From: Mesorhizobium sangaii
GTDB lineage: Bacteria > Pseudomonadota > Alphaproteobacteria > Rhizobiales > Rhizobiaceae
Assembly (NCBI RefSeq): GCF_014207355.1
Contig: NZ_JACHEF010000001.1
Span: forward strand, 682,001 to 746,000
Length of the DNA: 64,000 nt
Direction of reading: 5' to 3'
How positions within the stretch are numbered: the stretch's first letter is position 1; every line of letters starts with the position of its first letter. The translations under genes were made by a program, and so were the position numbers. Positions 55,069 through 63,548 of this stretch are shown one piece after another. The notes under the pieces were generated by a model. It did not search any database, was not told the DNA's origin, and saw only the letters and a program-made list of their open reading frames with translations.

Positions 55069-57463
55069 GGTCGCAATCACCGCTGTCGTGGCCGCATTTC
55101 CCACCATGCAGGTCAAAGCCCAAGATGTGTTGCCGGCCGCCTCGGTGACGGATTCCACAGCGGCCGCGGCCGACGGCCGCGATCTGTATCTGGAAGTCTT
55201 CGTCAACGACGTCTCGACGGGGCTGATCGGCGCTTTCAAGCAGCTATCGGATGGCGGCCTGGCTTCCACGCCGGACGAATTGCAGCAGGTTGGGCTGGAG
55301 CCTGTCGAAAGTGCGATGGGTGCCGATCACCTGGTGCGGGTCGATCGGCTCCCGGACGTCTCCTATCGTATCGATGAAGCGACCCAACGTCTCTATGTGA
55401 CGGCCACCGATGCGGCACGCTCCGCCCACGTCATCGACATTGCCCAGCAGGGCAAGCAGGACAGCCTCGAGCCACAAGCCGGTTTTGGCGGTGTGCTGAA
55501 CTACTCGCTGTTCGCCAGCACCAACGATCTGAAGGATAGCACCTCGCAGCTCTTTCGCGGCGTCTCAGGCGGTTTCGATGCGCGGCTTTTCAGCCCTTAC
55601 GGAACGCTGAGCCAAGGCTTTATCGCCAGCCTGTCCGACGGCGAACTTGCCGGCTTCACCCGGCTGAACACGACCTGGAGTTATTCCGATCCCGAGCGCT
55701 TGCTAACCTACAAAGCGGGTGACTTCGTCTCGGGTGGACTGGCGTGGACCAGGCCTGTGTATCTCGGCGGCTTTCAGCTCCAGCGCAATTTCTCCTTGCG
55801 TTCCGATCTGGTCACCTTGCCGCTTCCGAGCTTTTCGGGAACGGCTGCTGTCCCCTCGACGCTCGAGGTCTACACACAGAATGCGCGGACCTATAGCAGC
55901 GACGTCCCGGCCGGGCCGTTTCAGGTGACAAACCTGCCAATATTCACTGGCGCTGGCGAAGCCCAGATTGTCCTGCGCGACAGCCTCGGCCGCGAAACCA
56001 CCGTGACGTTGCCATTCTACAATTCCAACATGCTTCTGAAACAGGGCCTGCTCGATTTCACCGCCGAGGTCGGCTCTCCAAGGCGCAATTTCGGTGTCGA
56101 ATCCTATGATTATGACGGGGCCATTTATGGCTCGGCAAGCGCGCGCTACGGGCTGACCAACTGGCTGACACTGGAAGGCCACGTCGAGGGTGGCGAGGAT
56201 CTTGTGAATGGCGGCGCCGGCATGGCGTTTCCGCTCGGCTATTTCGGCGCTGCCTCCGTCGCGGCGGCAGGCAGCCGTCACGACGGCCAGACGGGTGCGC
56301 TCGTCAACGCCTCGCTTGAGTTGAGCCACGACGGATGGTCCCTCTATGGCCGCATGCAGCGCGCGTTCGGCGACTACGAGGACATTGCATCGGTCACCGC
56401 CGATATCGACGCTGTACCGGGTCCGGACGAATTCCCGATCTTCAGCGCCGGCGTTCCTCGCGCGCTCGACCAGGTGACACTAAGCGTACCGATGCCGCTT
56501 GATTTTTCAAACCTCAACCTCTCCTACGCGCACATAGAGAGCGCCGAGGGAGAGAGCAGCCAGATCGTGGGCGTTTCGTACAGCCAGACAGTGTTCAAGG
56601 ACGGCAGCCTCTATGCCACTGCCTTCACCGACCTTGACGACAAAAACAGCTTTGGCGTGTTCGCAGGGATCTCCATGCCGCTCGGCGATGATGTCACCGC
56701 CTCGACCGGGGTCGCAGACGGTCCTGATGGCGCGTCGGTGTTCGCCGACATCGCCAAATCCGAACGGTTGGAGAACGGCAGCATCGGCTGGCATGCGAGG
56801 ACGTCCGAGGGCGGCACGCCCAATCGGTCGGCTGCCGTCAGCTACCGTTCACCATGGGCACGAGTGGAGACCGGCATCCAGCAATTCGACAAGAGCGTTC
56901 GTGGAACCGCAGAGGTCGATGGGGCAATCGCCATCGCCGGCGGCGGCATTTTTGCCAGCAACCGTATCGACGACGCGTTTGCGGTTGTCGATGTCGGCGT
57001 TGCTGGCGTGGAAGTCCAGCACCAGAACAGGCCGGTCGGCGTCAGCAACCGGCAGGGAAAGATCCTGGTTCCCGATCTGAACTCCTACGAAGACAACATC
57101 ATTTCCATCGATCCAAGGAACTTGCCGGTCGATGCCGACGTGCCGGAGACGCGCAAAATCGTCGTGCCGGCCGATCGAAGTGGCGTCGTCCTTGATTTCG
57201 GCGTTTCAAAGGCCGCTGATGCGGCGCTTGTCTCCCTGGTCGACGGCAAAGGCACGCCGATCGCCGTCGGCGCCAAGGGCCGCGTCGAGGGCTCCGACGA
57301 GGAATTTGTGATCGGGTATGACGGCGAGGCCTATATCCGCACCCTTCACCGGCAAAATGCCGTGGCCATTGAATTGCCGGATGGCAGCTCGTGTCGAGCT
57401 GAATTCGCCTATCGGGCAGTACCCGGCCAACAGGTGATCATCAAGCAGGTCATCTGTTCTTGA
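55040..57463 (+). CDS. outer membrane usher
   Basis: An 807-residue fimbrial usher of the archaic class. Signal peptide, N-terminal domain (LYLEVFVNDVSTGL), a 24-strand barrel core with QGFIASLSDGELAGFTRLNTTW, and C-terminal domains. It spans the outer membrane and secretes assembled pili. The ATG at 55040 overlaps the chaperone stop; longer reading is possible from 54932 but lacks a signal peptide. The length is close to the family's usual 780-850. Confidence 0.92.
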   Translation: MPTLRSKASRVAITAVVAAFPTMQVKAQDVLPAASVTDSTAAAADGRDLYLEVFVNDVSTGLIGAFKQLSDGGLASTPDELQQVGLEPVESAMGADHLVRVDRLPDVSYRIDEATQRLYVTATDAARSAHVIDIAQQGKQDSLEPQAGFGGVLNYSLFASTNDLKDSTSQLFRGVSGGFDARLFSPYGTLSQGFIASLSDGELAGFTRLNTTWSYSDPERLLTYKAGDFVSGGLAWTRPVYLGGFQLQRNFSLRSDLVTLPLPSFSGTAAVPSTLEVYTQNARTYSSDVPAGPFQVTNLPIFTGAGEAQIVLRDSLGRETTVTLPFYNSNMLLKQGLLDFTAEVGSPRRNFGVESYDYDGAIYGSASARYGLTNWLTLEGHVEGGEDLVNGGAGMAFPLGYFGAASVAAAGSRHDGQTGALVNASLELSHDGWSLYGRMQRAFGDYEDIASVTADIDAVPGPDEFPIFSAGVPRALDQVTLSVPMPLDFSNLNLSYAHIESAEGESSQIVGVSYSQTVFKDGSLYATAFTDLDDKNSFGVFAGISMPLGDDVTASTGVADGPDGASVFADIAKSERLENGSIGWHARTSEGGTPNRSAAVSYRSPWARVETGIQQFDKSVRGTAEVDGAIAIAGGGIFASNRIDDAFAVVDVGVAGVEVQHQNRPVGVSNRQGKILVPDLNSYEDNIISIDPRNLPVDADVPETRKIVVPADRSGVVLDFGVSKAADAALVSLVDGKGTPIAVGAKGRVEGSDEEFVIGYDGEAYIRTLHRQNAVAIELPDGSSCRAEFAYRAVPGQQVIIKQVICS

Positions 57464-57477
57464 GGCGAGGACGAACA

Positions 57478-58419
57478 ATGCTCCGTTTCGTTATGCTGTC
57501 GGCCGCCCTGCTGTTGCCGACCGTTGCCTGTGCCCAAAGCTGCAGCTTTGGCGTATCGGCGATGAATTTCGGGCTGGTCGATACGCTTTCCGGTTCGCCG
57601 AGCAATTCAACAGCCACACTCAGCGCAAACTGCACTGGATTGTTGTTGCAGCGCATTCTCGTCTGCCCAAATCTGGGTACGGGCACCGGCGGCGCCACGG
57701 CTTCGGCCCGTCAAATGCTGAGTGGCGCCAATCATCTCGACTACCAGCTTTATTCGGATTCCGCGCGCTCGGCGGTGTGGGGCTCCTATGCGTGGCCGTA
57801 TCCGCCCGGGGCGCCGCCCTTTGCCCTGACGCTGAACGCGCTCGGCAGCGGTTCCAGCAGCCAGACGATCTATGGCGCCGTATTGGGCGGACAGGCGATT
57901 ACCGCGGTGCCGGCGACCTATCTCTCCACATTCTCCGGGAGCCACGTCGAGTTCCGTTATCGATACAGCCTGCTGAACGATTGCAGCACCAGCGCCGGCT
58001 CAGTCGACAGACCCACATTCACGATCAATGCGACCGTTCCGGCCAATTGTTTGCTGGCAATCCAGAACATCGATTTCGGATCAAACGGCATTCTGGGCGC
58101 CAATGTCGATGCGACCGGCGAAGTTTCCGTCAGATGCACTCCGGGCACGCCTTACACAGTGTCGCTTAACGGCGGAACGACCGGTTCGCCGCCGACCTCG
58201 CGCAAGATGTCCAAGGGCGCGGAAACCGTAACCTACGGCCTCTACAAGGATGTCGCACGCAGCCAGCCATGGGGCGATGCGTCGACGCCAGGCAGTACCG
58301 TGGCGGGAAGCGGCGACGGTGCGGCGCATGATCTCACCGTCTACGGCCGTGTTCCCCCGCAGACGACACCCTCGGCAGGTGTCTATACCGACACCGTTGT
58401 CGTTACCGTGACCTATTAG
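57478..58419 (+). CDS. two-domain spore-coat-U tip subunit
   Basis: A 313-residue protein with a signal peptide (ending VACAQS) and two SCPU domains (about 20-160 and 175-313). The second is very like the single-domain pilin at 53829 (NIDFGSNGILGANVDATGEVSVRCTPGTPY and VYTDTVVVTVTY). Two-domain members in archaic pili are tip adhesins. It follows the usher by 14 bases and ends the operon. Confidence 0.88.
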   Translation: MLRFVMLSAALLLPTVACAQSCSFGVSAMNFGLVDTLSGSPSNSTATLSANCTGLLLQRILVCPNLGTGTGGATASARQMLSGANHLDYQLYSDSARSAVWGSYAWPYPPGAPPFALTLNALGSGSSSQTIYGAVLGGQAITAVPATYLSTFSGSHVEFRYRYSLLNDCSTSAGSVDRPTFTINATVPANCLLAIQNIDFGSNGILGANVDATGEVSVRCTPGTPYTVSLNGGTTGSPPTSRKMSKGAETVTYGLYKDVARSQPWGDASTPGSTVAGSGDGAAHDLTVYGRVPPQTTPSAGVYTDTVVVTVTY

Positions 58420-58432
58420 GTCGTTGCATCAA

Positions 58433-58464
58433 AGCGCCGCGCATCCAGAAGAACGCGCGGCGCT
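58433..58464. terminator. strong hairpin between convergent genes
   Basis: AGCGCCGCGC (58433-58442) pairs perfectly with its complement at 58455-58464 around a 12-base loop. The T tract is weak, so termination may be partial; it sits between the convergent tip-subunit and binding-protein genes. Confidence 0.7.
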
Positions 58465-58482
58465 GCAATGCCTTGTCAGCGA

Positions 58483-59604
58483 TTACTGCGCGATTGGCGC
58501 GTACTTGCCGTCATGCCACTGGTTGATGTCGTAGCTGGCATTCTTGAGGTCGCCCTTTTCGTCGAAGGTGACGTTGCCGACAACGGTGCTGATCGGCGTG
58601 CCGTTCTTCAACGCTTCGGCAACCTTGCCCGGATCGTCGCTGCCGGCGCGCTTGACGCCTTCGGCGAAGGCCTGGACCACCGCGTAGGAGAACAGCGTGA
58701 AGCCCTCCGGTACGAAGCCGCCCGCCTTGATCTTCTCGACGGCTGCCTTGGCTTCTGGCTTTGCCTGCGGATCCGACGGGAAGACGAACATCGTGCCTTC
58801 GCCGGCCGGGCCGGCAACCTGCCAAAACTCCGGCGAAGCGATGGAGTCCGGCATGATCAGCTGGAACTTCAGGTTCTGTTCCGCCGACTGGCGCAGGATC
58901 AGGCCGGCTTCAGGATGGTAACCACCGAAATAGACGACGTCGGCCTTCAGATCCTTGAGCTTGGTGACGAGAGCCGAATAGTCCTTCTCGCCGGCATTGA
59001 TGCCGTCATAGTACACCTCCTTGAGGCCACCGGCATTCATGGTTGCCCTGACGGCGTCGGCCACGCCCTGTCCGTAGGCGCTCTTGTCGTGCAGGACGAC
59101 GACGTTCTTGGCTGCAAACTTCTTGGCGATCCATGGGCCGATGAAGGCGCCTTGCGCATCGTCACGCGTATAAAGCCGCATGATCGTCGGCCAGCCGGCC
59201 TTGGCCGCGGCGTCGGTCAGCACCGGGTTTGACGAGGCCGGGCTCATCATGAGGGCGCCGGCTTCGGCATAGACGGCAGAGGCCGGGATGCTCGAACCCG
59301 AACAGGCGTGGCCATCGACGAACTTGACGCCATCGGCGACGATGCGGTTGGCGACCGACACGGCCTGCTTGGGATCGCACTGGTCGTCCTGGATGCTCAG
59401 CTTGATCTGGCGGCCGTCGACACCACCTGCCGCGTTGATCGCATCAGCAGCGGCCTGTGCGCCCTGCTTGAACTGATCGCCGATGGTGGCGAGTTGCCCC
59501 GTCATCGGACCGACCACCGCAAAGGTGATGTCGTCGGCGAATGCGACCGGCGCACTCATCATCAGGCCAAAAACGGCCGCGCTCAAAATACTCATTTTTT
59601 TCAT
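58483..59604 (-). CDS. branched-chain amino acid ABC transporter binding protein
   Basis: A 373-residue periplasmic binding protein of the LivJ/LivK type. Signal peptide (ending APVAFADD), then ITFAVVGPMTGQLATIGDQFKQGAQAAADAINAAGG, the Leu/Ile/Val-binding fold start. No permease or ATPase gene is adjacent, so it must partner with components elsewhere. The ATG at 59604 has GGAGGAG upstream; a stable GC hairpin (59628-59647) lies in its leader. Confidence 0.93.
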   Translation of the reverse strand: MKKMSILSAAVFGLMMSAPVAFADDITFAVVGPMTGQLATIGDQFKQGAQAAADAINAAGGVDGRQIKLSIQDDQCDPKQAVSVANRIVADGVKFVDGHACSGSSIPASAVYAEAGALMMSPASSNPVLTDAAAKAGWPTIMRLYTRDDAQGAFIGPWIAKKFAAKNVVVLHDKSAYGQGVADAVRATMNAGGLKEVYYDGINAGEKDYSALVTKLKDLKADVVYFGGYHPEAGLILRQSAEQNLKFQLIMPDSIASPEFWQVAGPAGEGTMFVFPSDPQAKPEAKAAVEKIKAGGFVPEGFTLFSYAVVQAFAEGVKRAGSDDPGKVAEALKNGTPISTVVGNVTFDEKGDLKNASYDINQWHDGKYAPIAQ

Positions 59605-59627
59605 GGTGATAGAACTCCTCCACTCAC

Positions 59628-59647
59628 GCGCGGCCGCCCGGCCGCGC
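59628..59647 (-). promoter_or_regulatory. GC-rich hairpin in binding-protein leader
   Basis: GCGCGGCC and its complement pair around GCCC, about 25 bases before the start codon on the minus strand. It could affect mRNA stability or initiation. Confidence 0.5.
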
Positions 59648-59738
59648 TTCTTCCAGAGAGGCGGGACAATTTCATCCTTCACCGGACCTGTCTAGGCGCA
59701 TCGGCGGCACTCGATTGGGCCTGCAAGATGTCATCCAC

Positions 59739-59785
59739 GCAAAAAAGCCACGCCAGCCTTGTTCCGGCTGGTCGTGGCTTTTTGC
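59739..59785. terminator. isolated strong bidirectional terminator
   Basis: GCAAAAAAGCCACGCCAGCC faces a matching arm ending GTGGCTTTTTGC across a seven-base loop, giving a near-perfect 20-bp stem with T runs on both strands. It is 245 bases past the nearest leftward gene end and not next to any rightward gene end. Confidence 0.85.
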
Positions 59786-60027
59786 TCGTCAAGCGGCCCC
59801 AAGCGCCCCCGCGCCCCGAAATCCCGCTCGCCTTCCCCGCATCGCGCGACTGAGCCCGGCCGGCCTGTCGCGTTCTTTTCATTTCTTGTTTGAGCCTGGT
59901 TCCGAAAACCGTGCTCCAGGTCGTCGACCGTCTTGCGCGGCCTTCCATTCCGCCGGGTCCGGCCGTCTGTGCGGTCTTGATCCCGGGCTTCCCTGTCTTG
60001 GATAGGTCTATCCGCGGTCGGCGGATC

Positions 60028-60294
60028 TCAGTGCATGGTCATCCATTCGCGAGCTTCGCGAAGCGCCTTCGCGATCTCGACCTTAGACATCGCTGCCGAC
60101 AGTTCGGAACGCAGTTCCGCGGCGCGGGCCGAGCCCTTGATGGCGGCAATGTTGAACCATTTGTGGGCGGCAACGACATCGGTCTCGCAATCGCGACCCG
60201 TCGCATACATCATGCCCAGTTCGAAAAGAATGTCGGCCTGGGCAGTTGCCCCCATGGCGCCGAAGCCTGCTTCAAGCATTTCAAAACGTGCCAT
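60028..60294 (-). CDS. Sel1-like repeat protein
   Basis: An 88-residue cytoplasmic protein with one Sel1/TPR-like helical repeat: ILFELGMMYATGRDCETDVVAAHKWFNIAAIKGS (read in parts), matching the LG.MY..G.....D...A..W...AA..G pattern. It likely mediates protein contacts. Start at 60294; both ends are clean. Small free-standing Sel1-like proteins are frequent in Rhizobiales. Confidence 0.88.
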   Translation of the reverse strand: MARFEMLEAGFGAMGATAQADILFELGMMYATGRDCETDVVAAHKWFNIAAIKGSARAAELRSELSAAMSKVEIAKALREAREWMTMH

Positions 60295-60745
60295 TTTTCA
60301 ATCCCCTGTTCTGGCCCTGTCTGGCTCCCGAGAGCTGCCTTCGTTTGTCCTTGCGGGCTGCTCTTCCGATGCTTTCGAGAATGCCGTGGAGGCTTGAATC
60401 CGCCGTTAAATGGCGTGCTTAATTTGAGGAAAACAAAGCTAAAACAAGAGGTAAACGCGGAAATTCGTTAAGGATACAAAGCCAGCAATCGCGCCGGTTT
60501 TATTCAAATTCGACGAAAATTCTCGCGGCGAGAATCAACACTCCGCTAACCACGGGAAACAAACACGATCCGCGGATGCTTTCCCTTCTTGCCTGTGCGG
60601 CCCGCGCGGGGCGCCTTTCAGAATCGCGAAATCTTACGCTGCGGCACCGCTTTTGTTTTGCCAGGAGCTGGATTAGCTTACGTTTGCGTAAGCGGCAGAC
60701 CGGCGAGGCGGAGCGTCGGGCCGCATATCCAAAGGGAGGAAGCCC
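60295..60745. other. intergenic region with operator-like hairpin
   Basis: A 451-base gap. It holds the Sel1 promoter on one side and the DUF2147 promoter on the other. GCTTACG at 60676-60682 and CGTAAGC at 60687-60693 form a 7-bp inverted repeat with a four-base spacer, 53 bases upstream of the DUF2147 gene. No gene is seen. Confidence 0.5.
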
Positions 60746-61087
60746 ATGTTTCGAAAAGTGAGCCTGGCCCTGGCGGCCACATTGATCATGGCGGGTGCGG
60801 CGTGGGCCGATCCGATCGAAGGCAATTGGAAGACACAGGCCGGAGATACCGCAGCCATCGCCGGCAGCGACACATTTTCCATCACGCTCAAGTCGGGCAA
60901 ATTTGCCGGCAAGACCATCGGCTCGCTCAAGGCCGCAGGCGACAACAAATATGCCGGCAACATCACCGATCCGGCAAACGACAAGACCTATTCAGGCAAG
61001 GCGACATTGTCGGGCACCTCGCTCAAGATGAGCGGCTGCGTGCTTGGCGGACTGATCTGCAAGAGCCAGACCTGGCACAAGCTCTGA
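60746..61087 (+). CDS. DUF2147-type secreted protein
   Basis: A 113-residue exported protein with signal peptide (ending AGAAWAD) and the compact beta-rich domain EGNWKTQAGDTAAIA, ending GLICKSQTWHKL with two conserved-looking Cys residues. This matches DUF2147, which has a lipocalin-like small-barrel appearance; no activity is known. AAAGGGAGGAAGCCC gives a strong ribosome binding site. A clear terminator follows. Confidence 0.88.
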   Translation: MFRKVSLALAATLIMAGAAWADPIEGNWKTQAGDTAAIAGSDTFSITLKSGKFAGKTIGSLKAAGDNKYAGNITDPANDKTYSGKATLSGTSLKMSGCVLGGLICKSQTWHKL

Positions 61088-61109
61088 TCGACCGCATCCT
61101 CACGACATG

Positions 61110-61138
61110 AAAACGGGGCCTCGACTGGCCCCGTTTTT
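61110..61138 (+). terminator. rho-independent terminator of DUF2147 gene
   Basis: AAAACGGGGCC pairs with its complement across TCGACT and runs into TTTTT, 22 bases after the stop. Confidence 0.95.
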
Positions 61139-61312
61139 ATTTGTCCGGGCGCAAGGAGCCTGCCCGTGGTTCGCCTCCCACCGTACCTGCCGGACTGACG
61201 CCGGCCCCGTCAGAATCCGATCAACCAATTTGAACCGCAGATGAACGCCGGCATCAGAGCCGGTTCAGTCGCGCTCGGGCATTCTCCTGCGTGTTGAAGG
61301 AGACACGACCCA

Positions 61313-61471
61313 ATGCTTGCGCGCCGCTTCACCATCGTCTGCCTGCTGATGAGCCTGTTTGGAATGTTCTTCGCCATCCTCGTCGCCGAAACGGGCCGTC
61401 CGGCCCGCGCCTGGGACGAAGCCGGTTCCAGGACCTGCCACCTCGCCTGCCCCAACCACCTTCGCAACTGA
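61313..61471 (+). CDS. small membrane/secreted protein (52 aa)
   Basis: A 52-residue frame with a good ribosome binding site (GAAGGAG, eleven bases before the ATG). It reads MLARRFTIVCLLMSLFGMFFAILVA, then a short hydrophilic tail with two Cys, ending CPNHLRN. A single membrane helix or signal peptide is predicted. No family is recognised. It is followed by another short gene at 61511. Confidence 0.6.
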   Translation: MLARRFTIVCLLMSLFGMFFAILVAETGRPARAWDEAGSRTCHLACPNHLRN

Positions 61472-61510
61472 ACAAAGAAACCAAGACCTCGAAAAGAAAA
61501 GCAGAACACC

Positions 61511-61705
61511 ATGAACCGCATCGCCGCCAACGCTCTCAAGACCCTTCGGCTTCTGCCGCGGGCGGCGCTTATCCTGATGGTTCTGGCTGCTCCGGTCCTG
61601 GCTGTGCCGATGATGCGCGCCGATGCCGGCTCGACGATCGAAGCGCCAGCCTTGAGGAAGTCCGGCGTCGGCTTCGTGCTCCTGGTCAGCCTGCAGCGCG
61701 GTTAA
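61511..61705 (+). CDS. small membrane/secreted protein (64 aa)
   Basis: A 64-residue product with one hydrophobic segment (ALILMVLAAPVLAVPMM) and a hydrophobic end (VGFVLLVSLQRG). The ribosome binding site is weak (AAAGAAAAG upstream). It may be co-transcribed with the 52-residue gene 39 bases earlier. Function unknown. Confidence 0.5.
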   Translation: MNRIAANALKTLRLLPRAALILMVLAAPVLAVPMMRADAGSTIEAPALRKSGVGFVLLVSLQRG

Positions 61706-61779
61706 AGAAAAAGGACGCTTTGGCAGCCTTCGGTCGCGACACCCCTCCCAAGAGCCGATCCAAGTCTCTATATTGAGCC

Positions 61780-63285
61780 ATGGAAAAGCGAATCTATCCA
61801 CAAGCCATCGAATCGGTCGTCATGCCGGAGCCTTTTGGCCGGCAAAGCTTTGATAACCCCAAAAAGGCCGTCGCCGCACTGCAGGCGTTGTACGACCGCA
61901 ACACCAAGTTCCTTCGCGATTCCTTTGCGGCGCTGGCGGCAGCGGGTGGCGACAACAGCAAGCGCTACCGCGCCTTCTACCCGGAGATCGGCGTCACCAC
62001 CAATTCGTTCACCCAGATCGACTCGCGCCAGGCCTACGGCCATATGCCGACGCCGGGACATTTTTCGACCACCATCACCCAGCCGGGCCTGTTCGAGAGC
62101 TACCTGGTCGAGCAGTTGCGCCTGATCATGCGCAATCATGGCGTCGCGGTCACCGTGTCGGAATCGACCACCCCCATACCGTTGCATTTCGCCTTTCTCG
62201 AAGGCACCCATGTCGACGGCTCGGCCGCCGAGCGCATCAAGCGGCCGATCCGCGACCTGTTCGACGTGCCGGACCTCGACGGCACCGACGACCAGATCGC
62301 CAACGGCACTTTCGAAGTGGCCTTCGGCGAACCACGGCCGTTGGCGCCCTTCACGGCGCAGCGCATCGACTATTCGCTGCACCGCCTGTCGCACTATACG
62401 GCGACCACGCCGCAGCATTTCCAGAACTTCGTGCTGTTCACCAATTACCAGTTCTACATCGACGAGTTCGTTGCCCGGGCGCGCGACCTGATGGCCAGCG
62501 GCGGCGGCGGATATAGCGAGTTCGTCGAGCCGGGCAATGTCGTCACCAAGGGCGGGCAAAGCGCGCCGAGCGAAGGGGTCGCGCCGCCACGCCTGCCGCA
62601 GATGCCGGCCTATCATCTGAAGAAGCCGAACCATGGCGGCATCACCATGGTCAATATCGGCGTCGGGCCTTCCAACGCCAAGACGATCACCGACCATATC
62701 GCGGTGCTGAGGCCGCATGCCTGGGTCATGCTTGGCCACTGCGCCGGGCTGCGCAACACCCAGGCGCTCGGCGACTATGTGCTGGCGCATGCCTATGTTC
62801 GGGAGGATCACGTTCTCGACGACGACCTGCCGGTCTGGGTGCCGATCCCGCCGCTGGCCGAGATCCAGGTGGCGCTGCAGGAGGCAGTTGCCGAAGTCAC
62901 CGGCCTGTCCGGCTATGACCTCAAGCGCATCATGCGCACCGGCACCGTCGCCACCATCGACAACCGCAACTGGGAGCTGCGCGACCAGCGCGGACCGGTG
63001 CAGCGTCTATCACAGTCGCGCGCCATCGCGCTCGATATGGAATCGGCGACGATCGCGGCCAACGGCTTCCGCTTCCGCGTGCCCTACGGCACGCTGCTGT
63101 GCGTTTCGGACAAACCCCTGCATGGCGAGTTGAAGCTGCCCGGCATGGCGACCGAGTTCTACAAGCGGCAGGTGGCGCAGCACCTGACCATCGGCATCCG
63201 GGCGATGGAGAAACTCGCGGAAATGCCGATGGAACGGCTGCATTCGCGCAAGCTGAGAAGTTTTTCGGAGACGGCGTTCCAATAG
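61780..63285 (+). CDS. amn: AMP nucleosidase
   Basis: A 501-residue AMP nucleosidase that hydrolyses AMP to adenine and ribose 5-phosphate. An N-terminal regulatory domain (about 1-175) precedes a nucleoside-phosphorylase-like catalytic domain with VNIGVGPSNAKTITDHIAVL and MLGHCAGL and, near the end, ALDMESATIAANGFRFRVPYGTLLCVSDKPL, where the Met-Glu-Ser binds the ribose. The length is typical (about 480-500). It is probably regulated by ATP and phosphate, as known for the family. Confidence 0.96.
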   Translation: MEKRIYPQAIESVVMPEPFGRQSFDNPKKAVAALQALYDRNTKFLRDSFAALAAAGGDNSKRYRAFYPEIGVTTNSFTQIDSRQAYGHMPTPGHFSTTITQPGLFESYLVEQLRLIMRNHGVAVTVSESTTPIPLHFAFLEGTHVDGSAAERIKRPIRDLFDVPDLDGTDDQIANGTFEVAFGEPRPLAPFTAQRIDYSLHRLSHYTATTPQHFQNFVLFTNYQFYIDEFVARARDLMASGGGGYSEFVEPGNVVTKGGQSAPSEGVAPPRLPQMPAYHLKKPNHGGITMVNIGVGPSNAKTITDHIAVLRPHAWVMLGHCAGLRNTQALGDYVLAHAYVREDHVLDDDLPVWVPIPPLAEIQVALQEAVAEVTGLSGYDLKRIMRTGTVATIDNRNWELRDQRGPVQRLSQSRAIALDMESATIAANGFRFRVPYGTLLCVSDKPLHGELKLPGMATEFYKRQVAQHLTIGIRAMEKLAEMPMERLHSRKLRSFSETAFQ

Positions 63286-63321
63286 GCTAATTGCGCATCG
63301 CACAACGCGTGTCGCGTTGAA

Positions 63322-63463
63322 ACCGCCGCGCATTTTTGGGCGACATGCATTTTGTTTTATGCATGTCGTTGCCCCAAAACCGCTGCGCACTCTTGGGCGA
63401 CATGCATTTGTTTTATGCATGCCGTTGCCCCAAAACCACTGGGCACTTTTGGGCGACATGCAT
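63322..63463. repeat. tandem cluster of palindromic repeat, copies C-E
   Basis: A half copy (63322-63350) and two full 49-base copies (63359-63407 and 63415-63463) follow at a 56-base period. Linkers read TTTGTTTT. Outer arms ATGCATGTCG and CGACATGCAT and inner CCCAAAA/TTTTGGG arms are kept, with arm changes such as GCCG for GTCG in copy E. Confidence 0.92.
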
Positions 63464-63548
63464 TGGGCATTTCGTCATCTTGATTGGGCCGCATTTTTGC
63501 CGATAACCGTGCAGCATCACAGTTGGCAACCCGTGCAGACCTGACCCG

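Larger units (their letters stand above)
59605..60027. other. gene-free region with isolated terminator
   Basis: About 420 bases with no gene. The binding-protein leader is at the left edge and a strong stem-loop at 59739-59785 lies in the middle. 59786-60027 could hold a small RNA on the minus strand ending at the stem-loop. Confidence 0.5.

Noticed and set aside
63322..63463. Possible CRISPR array
   Set aside because: Units are palindromic, linkers are the same short TTTGTTTT rather than unique spacers, there are only about 2.5 units, and there are no cas genes.
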